A stretch of DNA of 64,000 nucleotides, from positions 124,001-188,000 of the forward strand of contig NZ_JACHJG010000012.1 in the NCBI RefSeq assembly GCF_014203545.1. The letters are read 5' to 3'. Made by a program: the position numbers and the translations under genes. This DNA is from Streptomyces netropsis (GTDB lineage: Bacteria; Actinomycetota; Actinomycetes; Streptomycetales; Streptomycetaceae). Positions 52,034-61,188 of this stretch are shown in pieces (the stretch's first letter is position 1; each line of letters opens with the position of its first letter). The notes under the pieces were generated by a model that was not told the DNA's origin, did no database searches, and was given only the letters and a program-made list of their open reading frames with translations.

Positions 52034-52522
52034 ATGACTTCACGCATTACAGATGGGGCTCGCGGGGCCCGTGGCACAGCCGTGCAGGTCAAGCGGGCCA
52101 CCGCACGGGACGCGAAGCGCCTCACCCGGCTCATACGCGCTTCCAAGGCCTACGACGGCCGGTACGCCCCCATGGTCGCCGGTTATCGGGTGGGCCCCGA
52201 CTACATCGAGACCCACCGGGTCTTCCTGGCCGTCGACGCCGACGACCGGCTGCTCGGCTTCTACGCCCTCGTGCTCGACCCGCCGGAACTGGACCTGATG
52301 TTCGTCGCCGACGCCGCGCAGGGGCTGGGCATCGGCCGGCTGCTCGTCGAGCACATGCGGGGCGAAGCGCGCGACGCCGGTCTCGCCGACGTCCGGGTGG
52401 TCTCGCATCCGCCGGCCGAAGGCTTCTACCGCAGTGTGGGGGCGCGGTGGGTCGGCACCCGGGCCGCGAACCCGCCCGCGGTGATGTGGGACCGACCGGA
52501 GCTCGTCTTCCCGATCGCGTGA
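52034..52522 (+). CDS. GNAT-family N-acetyltransferase
   Basis: 162 residues from ATG 52034. GNAT fold features: VKRATARDAKRLTRLI, LLGFYALVLDPPELDLMFVA, the acetyl-CoA P-loop-like AAQGLGIGRLLVEHMRGEA and PPAEGFYRSVGARWVG. Substrate unknown. Start is uncertain among 52016, 52034 and 52082, since none has a clear ribosome binding site. Downstream of the methyltransferase in the same direction, so possibly co-expressed. Confidence 0.82.
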   Translation: MTSRITDGARGARGTAVQVKRATARDAKRLTRLIRASKAYDGRYAPMVAGYRVGPDYIETHRVFLAVDADDRLLGFYALVLDPPELDLMFVADAAQGLGIGRLLVEHMRGEARDAGLADVRVVSHPPAEGFYRSVGARWVGTRAANPPAVMWDRPELVFPIA

Positions 52523-52585
52523 CGTCGGCGTCCCACGGACGAACGCGCGCGGACCCCGCCGGATCCGCGCACCCCGTGGGGTGAG

Positions 52586-52602
52586 CCCGCCGCGTCGGCG
52601 GG
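52586..52602. terminator. Short hairpin between convergent genes
   Basis: CCCGCCG and CGGCGGG arms with a CGT loop, between the GNAT stop and the convergent hydrolase pseudogene stop. Confidence 0.4.
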
Positions 52603-52608
52603 ATCACC

Positions 52609-53245
52609 TCAGGAGACCACCGCCAGCACGCCGTCCAGGACCTCCCGCACCACCCGGTCGCGGTCGACACCGAGGACCAGCCGGACCGCGGTGTCCTCGG
52701 GCCGCCCGGGGCCCCGGTTGTCCCGACGGTCGACCACCGTCGTCCCGCGGGTGTGCTCCCCGCGCAGCTCGACCCGTACCGGCCGGGTCAGGACCTCCGT
52801 CGCCGCGGTCGGGTCGACGAGCACGACGGGCCGCGGTCGGGTCGTGCAGCGGAAAGCCCCGACGGTCGTCGTGCTCGCCGTAGAAGCGCACGTAGTGCCG
52901 CAGCGCGTCCCGTACGAACACACCCGCCGGGGAGGTCACGGCCTCGAGCCGGGCCAGGTCCGACGGCTCCAGCCAGGTGCGCATGGTCGCGTCCACCGTC
53001 ACCAGGGTGACCGGCCAGTCGGCGGACAGGACCAGATCGGCCGCCTCCGGGTCGTGGACGATGTTCGCCTCACCCGGGGGCGTCACATTGCCCGGCTCGA
53101 CGACGGCGCCACCCATCACCACGACCCGGCTCACCAGGCGGGGCAGCTCGGGCTCCAGCCGCAGGGCGAGCGCCAGGTCGGTGAGCGGCCCGGTGGCGAG
53201 CACCGGGCACTCCCCGGGGTGGGCGCGCGCGATCCGCACGAGCTG
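52609..53245 (-). pseudogene. Broken nucleoside hydrolase (IunH-like), C-terminal part
   Basis: Leftward segments of an inosine-uridine-preferring nucleoside hydrolase: EQLVRIARAHPGECPVLATG, PLTDLALALRLEP, RVVVMGGAVVEPGNVTPPGE, ANIVHDPEAADLVL and GFPLHDPT. Then the frame shifts near 52830 (one extra C in GCGGCCCGTCG) and continues as VVLVDPTAATEV to a stop at 52609. The N-terminal ~120 residues, including the Ca-binding DxDxxxDD loop, are missing. At the 5' end it is joined to remnants of an unrelated gene. Not functional as read. Confidence 0.7.
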
Positions 53246-53882
53246 CTCCGCCGCCGACGGTCACCACGATCTCGTCGCCGGGGCCGACGCGGAAGCGGGG
53301 GGCCTCCTCGCCCGCGGTGGCGGCGTTCGCCGGCCCCGACCATCGAGAACCGGCAGGTGCCCAGCGGCTTTTCGCGGGAGGCGGCCTCCATGGCGGCCTC
53401 GCAGCCGAGCTTGCGGGCGAGCAGATCACCCACCAGAAACGAAAGAGCCGAAGACGGATCGGGGATCACGTTCCGCTGCCCCGACTCGGGGAAGTGGGCC
53501 ACGGTCCGCAGGTCGTCCGCCTTCAGCTCGGTGAGGTGAAGAGGAGTCAGGTCGATCGCCGACTCCGCGATGCTGTCGAAGTAACATCGCGCGAATTCGA
53601 GTGGCAGCATGCTGGTCGGCGTGCTGATCACATTTGGGTGGGTGGGGTTGGTGTCCGCCCGGCGTGTTCCCGTTAATACGCTGGGGCCGTCGGACGTGTT
53701 CGCCATGACGGTGCACTGGAATACCGGCTGCCAGAGCGGGCCGGGCGCGAGGCATTCGGCGAGAGTAGCGGGGCCACGGGATCGGAAACCGGTCAGTATT
53801 CCGTCGAGTTCGGACTCGCCGTAGTACTTTGCCGCGAGAGCATCCTCCCTATGATCACCAAGTAGATGCCGTCGGAATCCAT
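53235..53882 (-). pseudogene. Frameshifted gene of unknown family
   Basis: Read leftward from ATG 53882 (MDSDGIYLVIIG), the frame changes near 53846 to EDALAAKYYGESELDGIL, continues as TPTSMLPLEFARCYFDSIAE and SSALSFLVGDLLARKLG, and changes again near 53335 to NAATAGEEAPRFRVGPGD before fusing to the nucleoside-hydrolase remnant near 53245. At least two indels interrupt it. I do not recognise the family. It is divergent from the HD-domain gene. Sequencing error could explain single indels but not the fusion. Confidence 0.45.
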
Positions 53883-54068
53883 AAACCCGGTCAGGTGTCT
53901 GTCAACGATCGTTTCCAGACGGACGCCGAGCGTCCGAATGGCTCAACCGGGCGGCGGGCAAGGGGAATTGGCTGGCCGAGAACTGCCCCTCGGGGTGTCG
54001 GTGCTAAAGTCCGGCACGGTTGCGGCAGTGGCCGCGTCAACGGTTTGTCAAAGATTGAGGCACACGGC

Positions 54069-54677
54069 ATGCAGGACGGTCTCCGAGAAGCGTTCGACTT
54101 CATCGCATTCAGCGCTCGGCTACGTGAAGTCGAACGCCACAACAACGCCACCGCCGACCGGAAGGAGAGCGTCGCGGAACACTCCTGGCACCTGGCGATG
54201 GTGACCTGGGTCTTACATCGGGATTTCGAGCGCGAATGTGGACATGCGCTGGATCTGGAGCGGATGCTCAAGATGTGCCTGATGCATGACCTCGTGGAAA
54301 TCGAAGCGGGTGACCCTTCGGCGTGGACCACCCAGCACAGCGCCGAGCACACCCGCGACAAGGCCAGGATCGAGGAGGAGGTCGCCCGGCGCCGCTTCAC
54401 GCCCCTCCCGGGCGACTTGGGGCCCGAGTTCCTCGCCCTGTGGCACGAGTACGAGGAGGGCGTCACACCGGAGGCCCGCCTCGTGCGCGGCGTGGACCGC
54501 CTCAACCCCGCGCTGATGCGTTATCTCACCGGACAGGGCTGGCAGGACGTCGGCGCGGACACCGCGGCGCTGGACGGCCTCCAACTCCCGCGCGTACGGG
54601 TGAGCGAGACACTCACGGCGCTGTACGAGGAGGTCCGGGACGCCGCCGTGCGCCAGGGCCTGCTGCCCGCGTCGTGA
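54069..54677 (+). CDS. HD-domain phosphohydrolase, YfbR-like
   Basis: 202 residues from ATG 54069. HD-domain metal ligands are visible: the first His in ESVAEHSWHLAM, MHDLVEIEAGD (HD), and a distal Asp in RGVDRLNPALM. The N-terminal helix starts REAFDFIAFSARLREVERHN. It resembles the YfbR/YGK1 group of 5'-deoxynucleotidases or HD_3 proteins. GAGG lies 8 bp upstream. Neighbouring nucleoside-hydrolase remnants hint at a former nucleotide-salvage pair. Confidence 0.82.
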   Translation: MQDGLREAFDFIAFSARLREVERHNNATADRKESVAEHSWHLAMVTWVLHRDFERECGHALDLERMLKMCLMHDLVEIEAGDPSAWTTQHSAEHTRDKARIEEEVARRRFTPLPGDLGPEFLALWHEYEEGVTPEARLVRGVDRLNPALMRYLTGQGWQDVGADTAALDGLQLPRVRVSETLTALYEEVRDAAVRQGLLPAS

Positions 54678-54749
54678 AGCCCCGGGCGGTGGCCGCCGAC
54701 GGGCGGCGGCCACCGCCCCCCGGGCGTGGCTCCCCTCGGGAGGAGGCCC

Positions 54750-57512
54750 TCAGGGCAGGAGCTGTTCGGCCCAGATGACCTTGCCCTCGGGGGTGTAGCG
54801 GGTACCCCAGCGTTCGGCGAGCTGGGCGACGAGGAACAGGCCGCGGCCCCCCTCGTCCTCGGCGGCCGCGTAGCGCAGGTGCGGCGAGGTGCTGCTGGTG
54901 TCGGAGACCTCGCAGATCAGGGTGCGGTCGTGGAGCAGCCGCACGCCGATCGGGCCGGAGGCGTAGCGAATGGCGTTGGTGATCAGTTCGCTGAGGATCA
55001 GTTCGGTGGTGAACCCCGTCTCCTCCAGGCCCCACCGCGTCAGCTGCCGGGTGACCTCGGCGCGTGCGCCGGCGACGGCCGCGGGGTCGGAGGGCAGCTC
55101 CCAGTCGGCGATCCGGTCCGGCTCCAGAACCCGGGTGCGGGCCACGAGGAGGGCGATGTCGTCGCTCTGGCGGGCGGGCAGCAGGGCGCTGATCACCGCC
55201 TCGCAGACCTCGTGGGGCGTCCGGCCGACGTGCGCCAGTGTGGCGCGCAGGATCTCCAGGCCGATGTCGATGTCCCGTTTGCGGTCCTCGATGAGCCCGT
55301 CGGTGTACAGGACCAGGCTGCTGCCCTCCGGCAGCCGCAGTTCCGCGGCCTCGAAGGGCAGGCCGCCCAGGCCGAGGGGCGGGCCGGCGGGGATCTCGGG
55401 GAAGTCCACGGTGCCGTCGGGGCCGACGACCGCGGGCAGGGGATGGCCGGCCCTGGCCAGCTGGCAGGTGCCCGACGACGGGTCGTAGATCGCGTACAGA
55501 CAGGTGGCGCCCGCGATCGTGGCCTCCCCGCCCGCCGAGGCGGCCTCGGCTTCCTGGTCGATGCGGCCGACGAGCTCGTCGAGGTGTCCGAGGAGTTCGT
55601 CGGGCGGCAGGTCGAGGGTCGAGAAGTTCTGCACGGCCGTGCGCAGCCGGCCCATCGTGGCGGCGGCGTGCAGCCCGTGCCCGACCACGTCGCCGACGAC
55701 CAGGGCGACGCGGGTGCCGGACAGCGGGATGACGTCGAACCAGTCACCGCCGACCCCGGCCTGGGCGGGAAGGTAGCGGTAGGCGATGTCGAGGGCGTTC
55801 TGCTCGGGCAGCCCGCGCGGCAGCAGGCTGTGCTGGAGAGTCACCGCCATGGCGTGCTCGCGCGTGAAACGGCGCGCGTTGTCGATGCAGACCGCGGCGC
55901 GGGCCGCCAGCTCCTCGGCGAGCGACAGGTCGTCCTCCTCGAAGGGCTCGCTCTCCCCGGTGCGCCAGAAGTTGACGATCCCCATGAGCACGCCCCGTGC
56001 CTTCAGCGGGACGGTGATGAGCGAGTGGAAGCCGTAGTCCAGGACCGCCTGGGTACGGGTTGGGTCCTGTGTGCGCCAGGCGGTGGAGGACGCCAGATCC
56101 GGCACGAGCACGGGGTGGCCGCCGACGAAGCCCGTGGCCTGCGGAGTCGGCGCGGCGAACGTGATCAGCTCGCCGGCGCGGTACAGCGGATGGTCGTCCG
56201 GTGTGCCGGTGAGCGCCACGCGCCGCAACTGCGGCGCCTCGCCCCCCACCCCCGCCCGGGGCTCCTCGCCGCGCAGGACGGGCTCGGCGAGGTCGACGGT
56301 GGCGTAGTCGGTGAACCGGGGAGCGGCCACCTGGGCGAGCTCCTCGGCGGTGCGCTTGACGTCCAGGGTCGTACCGACGCTCACGCTCGCGTCGTACAGC
56401 AGCCGCAGCCGGCCGCGCGCGGCCTCGGCCTTCCCCGCGAGCGCGCGCAGCTCGGTGGAGTCCCGCAGGGTGGCCACGCTGCCGGGCGGGCCTCCGCGGC
56501 GGTCCGTCGGCCGGTTGTTCACCGCCAGCAGCCGGTCGCCGACGGGGAGCACCTCGTCGGTGGCGACGCGGCGGGAGACCAGCAGTTCGGCCATTCGGGG
56601 GTCGAGGCCGAGTGAGGTGACGTGCCGCCCCTCCACGTCGGTGGGCAGGTCGAGCAGTCTGCGGGCCTCGTCGTTGGCGAGCATGACGCGGCCGTCGCCG
56701 CCGACGATGACCACGCCTTCGCGCACCGCGTGCAGTACCGCGTCGTGGTGCTCGTACATCCGGGTCATCTCGGACGGTCCGAGGCCGTGGGTCTGGCGCC
56801 GCAGCCGTCTGCTCACCAGCGCCGTGCCGGCCGTGGCCAGGGCCAGTCCGGCGGCGCCGGCGCCGAGGACGACGGGCAGCTGCCGGTCGAACGCGCTGCT
56901 CACCGCGCTGACCTTGACCCCGGAGGACACCAGGCCCACGACCGTGCCGCGTGCGTCCTTCACCGGGACCACCGCCTGCACCTCTTCGCCGAGCGGCCCG
57001 TCGACGCTCTCGACGGTGACGCCGCCCTGCTGCGACGGTCCGATCGTGCCGATGAACTTCTGGCCGATCAGCTCCGGCTTGGGGTGGGTGTAGCGGATGC
57101 CGTCCCGGTTGGTCACGACGACGAAGTCGACCCCGCCCTCCATCCGGGCGGCCTCGGTCAGCGGCTGGAGCACCGCGGTGGGATCGGGGCCGCGCAGTGT
57201 CTGCACCAGTCCGGGCGAGTGGGCGAACGTCTGGGCAGCCGCCAGCGAACGGTCGCGAGCCGCCTGGAATCTGTCACTGCGGGCCTGGAGCAGCAGGGTG
57301 ACCACCGCGGCCACCACGAGCAGCAGCACGATCAGGACCTGGAGCACGAACATCTGCCCGGCGACGCTGCGCGAACGCGCCACGGCCCACAGACGCCGTG
57401 CCGACGGCGCCCGCGAGCCGTGGCGCTTGCGCCGCTCACGCCGGCTACCTGAGCGCCGACCGGCGAACCAGCGGCCCGAGGGCCCCCAGGACCGGCCCCG
57501 GATTCGGGCCAT
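54750..57512 (-). CDS. PP2C/SpoIIE-type phosphatase with sensor, PAS, GAF and HATPase domains
   Basis: 920 residues. Order: cytoplasmic basic tail; TM1 (QMFVLQVLIVLLLVVAAVVTLLL, about 53-75); extracytoplasmic CitA/DcuS-like sensor (FAHSPGLV, DFVVVTNRDGIRYTHP) to about 215; TM2 (LPVVLGAGAAGLALATAGTALV); PAS (VREGVVIVGGDGRVMLANDEARRLL); GAF (LITVPLKARGVLMGIVNFWR); SpoIIE/PP2C (GVGGDWFDVIPLSGTRVALVVGDVVGHG, LVLYTDGLIE, SDDIALLVAR); HATPase (LILSELITNAIRYASG). A typical Streptomyces partner-switch phosphatase regulating anti-sigma antagonists. Its targets are not encoded nearby. Confidence 0.92.
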   Translation of the reverse strand: MARIRGRSWGPSGRWFAGRRSGSRRERRKRHGSRAPSARRLWAVARSRSVAGQMFVLQVLIVLLLVVAAVVTLLLQARSDRFQAARDRSLAAAQTFAHSPGLVQTLRGPDPTAVLQPLTEAARMEGGVDFVVVTNRDGIRYTHPKPELIGQKFIGTIGPSQQGGVTVESVDGPLGEEVQAVVPVKDARGTVVGLVSSGVKVSAVSSAFDRQLPVVLGAGAAGLALATAGTALVSRRLRRQTHGLGPSEMTRMYEHHDAVLHAVREGVVIVGGDGRVMLANDEARRLLDLPTDVEGRHVTSLGLDPRMAELLVSRRVATDEVLPVGDRLLAVNNRPTDRRGGPPGSVATLRDSTELRALAGKAEAARGRLRLLYDASVSVGTTLDVKRTAEELAQVAAPRFTDYATVDLAEPVLRGEEPRAGVGGEAPQLRRVALTGTPDDHPLYRAGELITFAAPTPQATGFVGGHPVLVPDLASSTAWRTQDPTRTQAVLDYGFHSLITVPLKARGVLMGIVNFWRTGESEPFEEDDLSLAEELAARAAVCIDNARRFTREHAMAVTLQHSLLPRGLPEQNALDIAYRYLPAQAGVGGDWFDVIPLSGTRVALVVGDVVGHGLHAAATMGRLRTAVQNFSTLDLPPDELLGHLDELVGRIDQEAEAASAGGEATIAGATCLYAIYDPSSGTCQLARAGHPLPAVVGPDGTVDFPEIPAGPPLGLGGLPFEAAELRLPEGSSLVLYTDGLIEDRKRDIDIGLEILRATLAHVGRTPHEVCEAVISALLPARQSDDIALLVARTRVLEPDRIADWELPSDPAAVAGARAEVTRQLTRWGLEETGFTTELILSELITNAIRYASGPIGVRLLHDRTLICEVSDTSSTSPHLRYAAAEDEGGRGLFLVAQLAERWGTRYTPEGKVIWAEQLLP

Positions 57513-57780
57513 ACCCCATGTCTACCCCGCACCCTTCCGCGACGCGAACGATATGCGCGGAGCCGGGGAGACGGAAGGCCCGTAAAATCGAATATGCGTG
57601 CGTATTTTGTCCTGGTGCGGCGGCGGGTCAAGGACGATTCCGGCTGACCGAAGATCGTCCGGCAGATCAGGCCGTGCCCCGCGCGCGACCGGAAAAAGCC
57701 CTATCCGCCTCATGGCAACGCGGTGAGACTCAAGCGGCGAAAGCACCGGATGCTCGCCCGACCACGTGAGGAGTGTGCAC

Positions 57781-57978
57781 ATGTACGCAAAGCTCACAGC
57801 GCTAGGCAGCCGGGTTCTCGGGTTGTTCGTGCCCGGGATCGACGCCGCGGCGGCGGAGATCCTCGCCTGCCGCAACTACCCGGCCTGCTGGCAGTGCTCC
57901 GGTAAGTGCGGCTACAACGCACCCTGCTACGCCTGCTGCAACTCGTCAGGTTGTCCGACTGTGATCTGTCACTGCTAG
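57781..57978 (+). CDS. Cysteine-rich secreted peptide precursor (10 Cys)
   Basis: 65 residues from ATG 57781, with GAGGAG about 7 bp upstream. A frame start at 57766 would overlap that site and is rejected. Residues 1-29 form a leader (MYAKLTALGSRVLGLFVPG then Ala-rich). The remaining 36 residues hold cysteines at 30, 36, 39, 43, 49, 52, 53, 58, 63 and 65, an even number able to form five disulfides. No lanthionine, radical-SAM or other modification enzyme is nearby. Downstream genes encode MauE-like, MauD-like, ABC exporter and signal peptidase proteins, as expected for an exported, oxidatively folded peptide. Confidence 0.8.
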   Translation: MYAKLTALGSRVLGLFVPGIDAAAAEILACRNYPACWQCSGKCGYNAPCYACCNSSGCPTVICHC

Positions 57979-58149
57979 CAGCCGCACCAGGCAAGAGTGG
58001 CCGGTCGAGGGATACCGCCGCCATCGAGCACACACGCACTGGCCGCACTGGCCGGAACCGTGCGCTCCGGCTCCGGTTTCCCCGGCCGGCGACGCCGCCC
58101 GCCGGGCGCGGGCGCGCTGACGGCGACGACAGCCGGAGGAGGCAGCCGG

Positions 58150-58704
58150 GTGGGGTATGTGGCGCTCGGGATCCGCGCTCTGATCGGGGCGGTGTTCCTC
58201 GCCTCGTCGATCGGCAAGGTGACCGGACGAGGAGCCTTCGGCCGGTTCGTCTCCTCCGTGGGAGACATGCGGGTCGTGCCACGGCACCGGGCCCGGGCGG
58301 TGGCGCGCACGGTGGTGACCGCAGAGTTCGCAGTGTGGCCGGCGCTCACGGCACCGGTGCCGGCCGTCGCCGCGGCGGGGTTCGCGGTGGGCGCCGGTCT
58401 GCTGGTGGTGTTCACCTCCGGGATCGCGCTCTCGATGCGGCGCGGTGCGCGGACGCCCTGCCGTTGTTTCGGCGTGTCGGCGAGCCCGCTCGGCCCGCGG
58501 CACATCGTCCGCAATCTGGTTCTCACCGCGCTGGCGGTCGTCGGCGCGGTCGCCGTGCTCGTCTCCGGCCCGGTCGATCCGGGCGGGGCGGCCGTGGCGG
58601 TGCTCGGCGGCCTGCTGCTGGGCGCATTGGTGGCGACACTCGACGACGTTCTCGACCTGTTCCGGCCCGTGCACCGGCCCTCGGGCCCCGCGCGCGGCCG
58701 ATGA
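58150..58704 (+). CDS. MauE/DoxX-like membrane redox protein
   Basis: 184 residues, GTG 58150 with GGAGGAGG upstream. Four TM helices (YVALGIRALIGAVFLASSIGK, TAEFAVWPALTAPV..., a third over FAVGAGLLVVFTSGIALSM, and LVLTALAVVGAVAVLVSG) and the family marker TPCRCFG with C104-x-C106. MauE in methylotrophs works with MauD to form the many disulfides of the methylamine dehydrogenase small subunit. No mau structural genes are here, so the client is presumably the Cys-rich peptide encoded upstream. Confidence 0.82.
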   Translation: MGYVALGIRALIGAVFLASSIGKVTGRGAFGRFVSSVGDMRVVPRHRARAVARTVVTAEFAVWPALTAPVPAVAAAGFAVGAGLLVVFTSGIALSMRRGARTPCRCFGVSASPLGPRHIVRNLVLTALAVVGAVAVLVSGPVDPGGAAVAVLGGLLLGALVATLDDVLDLFRPVHRPSGPARGR

Positions 58705-58723
58705 GCCCTGAGGAGACGACGAC

Positions 58724-59278
58724 ATGCCCGTCATGATCGCGGCAGTGGTGCTGGTGGGGGCGCTCTGCGTGCTGGACCTCATCCTGACGCTGGGTGTGGT
58801 CAAACGGCTGCGGGAACACACCGCGTTGTTGCTCGAGGTGTCCGGCAACATGCCGGGCAGGCCCCCCGTCCTCGCGGTGGGCGCGGAGATCGGCGAGTTC
58901 ACCGCCGTCACCGTCGACGGTGAGATGCTGACCCGCGAATCGCTGGCCGGTGACACCCTGGTGGCGTTCTTCTCGCCCAACTGCGAACCCTGCCAGGAGA
59001 TGCTGCCGAAGTTCGTCGCCCACGCCCGGGCGGCGGGCGGCGGCCGGGACCGGGTGCTGGCCGTCGTGGTCGGCGCCACCGACCGTGCCGCGGGGCAGGT
59101 CGCCGAGCTGAGCCCGGTTGCCCGGGTCGTGGTCGAGGGCAGTGACACCGTGCTGACGTCCGCGTTCCAGATCAAGGGGTTCCCGGCGTTGTTCAAGGTG
59201 GCCCCGAACGGCGACGGCCGGCCCGTGATCGCGGACAACCGGGTGCAACTGCTGGACACCCCCACCGTGGTGGCATGA
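58724..59278 (+). CDS. MauD/TlpA-like membrane-anchored thioredoxin
   Basis: 184 residues, ATG 58724. An N-terminal TM (MIAAVVLVGALCVLDLILTLGVV) anchors a thioredoxin domain facing outward. The active site is SPNCEPCQEM (C87-x-x-C90), and the cis-proline region is IKGFPALFKV. MauD homologues carry CPxC and help MauA folding. Here the dipeptide is Glu-Pro. It should supply or shuffle disulfides in the peptide precursor with the MauE-like protein as redox partner. It overlaps the ABC gene by ATGA. Confidence 0.85.
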   Translation: MPVMIAAVVLVGALCVLDLILTLGVVKRLREHTALLLEVSGNMPGRPPVLAVGAEIGEFTAVTVDGEMLTRESLAGDTLVAFFSPNCEPCQEMLPKFVAHARAAGGGRDRVLAVVVGATDRAAGQVAELSPVARVVVEGSDTVLTSAFQIKGFPALFKVAPNGDGRPVIADNRVQLLDTPTVVA

Positions 59279-61188
59279 GCGGGCCGTCACCCGAGGAGCC
59301 CGCCGCCCCGGCCGCCCCGGGCGCGGATCCGCCCGGGGAGCGGTCGGCGAGCCGCGTTCCGCAGATACGACGGATCGTCGCGGCGGGCGCGCTCGTGGCG
59401 AAGGCGGCACCCGGCACGCTCGGTGTCTATCTGGTGCTCACGCTCGGGACGGGTGCGCTCCCGGTGGCCACCGCGTGGCTGACCAAGCTGATGCTGGACG
59501 GCCTGAGCGGTGACGCCCCCCTGGGAAGGTTGGTCGGCCTGGGAGCGGGGCTCGCCGCGGCGAGTGTCGCCCTCGGGGTCCTGCCGCAGGCCGCCCAGTA
59601 CTTGCGCGCGGAACTCGGCCGCAGGGTGGGGCTGCTCGCCGAGGACCGGTTGTTCACGGCCGTGGAGGGCTTCGCCGGCCTGGGACGGTTCGAGGACCCC
59701 CGCTTCCTGGACCGGCTGAGGCTCGCGCAGAGCGCAGGCGGGGGCACCCCCGGCCAAGCCGTCGACGGCGCCATCGGCATCGCCCGGGCAGCCATCACGA
59801 TCGTGGGATTCCTCGGATCGCTGTTCCTGCTCAGCCCGTTGATGACCGTACTGGTGCTGGCGGCCTCGGTGCCCACCCTGCTGTCCGAGATCGCGATGGC
59901 CCGGCGCAAAGCGCGCACGCTCTGGAACATCGGCCCGATCGAACGCAGGGAGATGTTCTACAGCGAGCTGTTGTCCAGCGTGGAGGCGGCCAAGGAGATA
60001 CGGCTGTTCGGCATCGGTGCCTTCCTGCGGTACCGGATGCTCGACGACCGCCGTACCGCCAACGCCGCGAAGCGGTCGGTGGACCGACGCGAGGCCCTGG
60101 TCCAGTCGGGACTGGGACTGCTCGCCGGGCTCGTCTCCGGCGGCGGCCTGCTCTGGGCGGTGACGGCCGCGCACGCCGGGACCCTCTCGGCGGGCGACGT
60201 CGTGATGTTCGTGGCCGCGGTCGCCGGAGTGCAGGGCGCGCTGGCCACCCTGGCCGGCGAAGTCGCCCGGTCCCACCAGGCGTTGCTGATGTTCGAGCAC
60301 TATCTCGCCGTGACGGATGCCGGACCTGATCTGGCCGCACCCGAGCGGCCCGCGCACCTCACCCCCCTGGTCCGTGGCATCGAACTGCGGGATGTCTGGT
60401 TCCGCTATTCCGAGGAACACCCGTGGGTGCTGCGGGGCGTCAGCCTGCGCGTCCCGCACGGTGGGGTGCTCGCCCTGGTCGGGCTGAACGGCGCCGGAAA
60501 GTCCACGCTGGTGAAGCTGTTGTGCCGGTTCTACGACCCCGACCACGGCGCCGTGCTGTGGGACGGCGTGGACATCCGCGCCGTCGACGTGACGGAGCTG
60601 CGACGGCGGATCGGCGCGGTGTTCCAGGACTACATGCACTACGACATGACGGCGGCGGAGAACATCGCCCTCGGCGATCTGACGGCGCTCGACGACCGCC
60701 CGCGCGTCCAGGCCGCCGCCCGGCGGGCGGGTATCCACGACAAGCTCGCCGGCCTGCCGCACGGATACGACACGCTGCTGTCGCGACGGTTCTTCATGGA
60801 ATCCGACAAGGAGGACCCGGAGACCGGCGTCGTCCTCTCCGGCGGACAGCGCCAACGGCTCGCGCTCGCCCGCGCGTTCCTGCGTGACCGACGCGATCTG
60901 ATGATCCTGGACGAGCCCTCGGCGGGGCTCGACGCCGAGGCCGAGCACGAGATCCACACCGCGCTGCGAGCCCATCGGGGCGAACGGACCGGCCTGCTCA
61001 TCTCGCACCGGCTCGGGGCGGTGCGCGACGCCGACCTCATCGCCGTACTGGACGACGGACGGATCGTCGAACAGGGCCCGCACGCCACGCTGATCGACGC
61101 AGGAGGACAGTACGCGCGTCTGTTCGCCCTGCAGGCCGCCGGCTACCGGCCCGACGGTGAACCGGCACCCGAGGGAGAGCGGCCATGA
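59275..61188 (+). CDS. ABC exporter (TM-NBD fusion)
   Basis: 637 residues, half-transporter. The membrane domain (about 30-330) has six TM helices. The ATPase has Walker A GLNGAGKSTLVKL (about 403-415), signature VLSGGQRQRLALARAF (about 520), Walker B LMILDEPSAGLD (about 541) and the switch ISHRLGAVRDAD. There is no N-terminal C39 peptidase domain, so leader removal must be done by another protease, probably the signal peptidase encoded next. Expected to export the Cys-rich peptide. Confidence 0.9.
   Translation: MSGPSPEEPAAPAAPGADPPGERSASRVPQIRRIVAAGALVAKAAPGTLGVYLVLTLGTGALPVATAWLTKLMLDGLSGDAPLGRLVGLGAGLAAASVALGVLPQAAQYLRAELGRRVGLLAEDRLFTAVEGFAGLGRFEDPRFLDRLRLAQSAGGGTPGQAVDGAIGIARAAITIVGFLGSLFLLSPLMTVLVLAASVPTLLSEIAMARRKARTLWNIGPIERREMFYSELLSSVEAAKEIRLFGIGAFLRYRMLDDRRTANAAKRSVDRREALVQSGLGLLAGLVSGGGLLWAVTAAHAGTLSAGDVVMFVAAVAGVQGALATLAGEVARSHQALLMFEHYLAVTDAGPDLAAPERPAHLTPLVRGIELRDVWFRYSEEHPWVLRGVSLRVPHGGVLALVGLNGAGKSTLVKLLCRFYDPDHGAVLWDGVDIRAVDVTELRRRIGAVFQDYMHYDMTAAENIALGDLTALDDRPRVQAAARRAGIHDKLAGLPHGYDTLLSRRFFMESDKEDPETGVVLSGGQRQRLALARAFLRDRRDLMILDEPSAGLDAEAEHEIHTALRAHRGERTGLLISHRLGAVRDADLIAVLDDGRIVEQGPHATLIDAGGQYARLFALQAAGYRPDGEPAPEGERP

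Noticed and set aside
57781..57978. Methylamine dehydrogenase small subunit
   Set aside because: The product is far shorter than MauA, lacks its tryptophan pair context and no large subunit or other mau structural genes are present.
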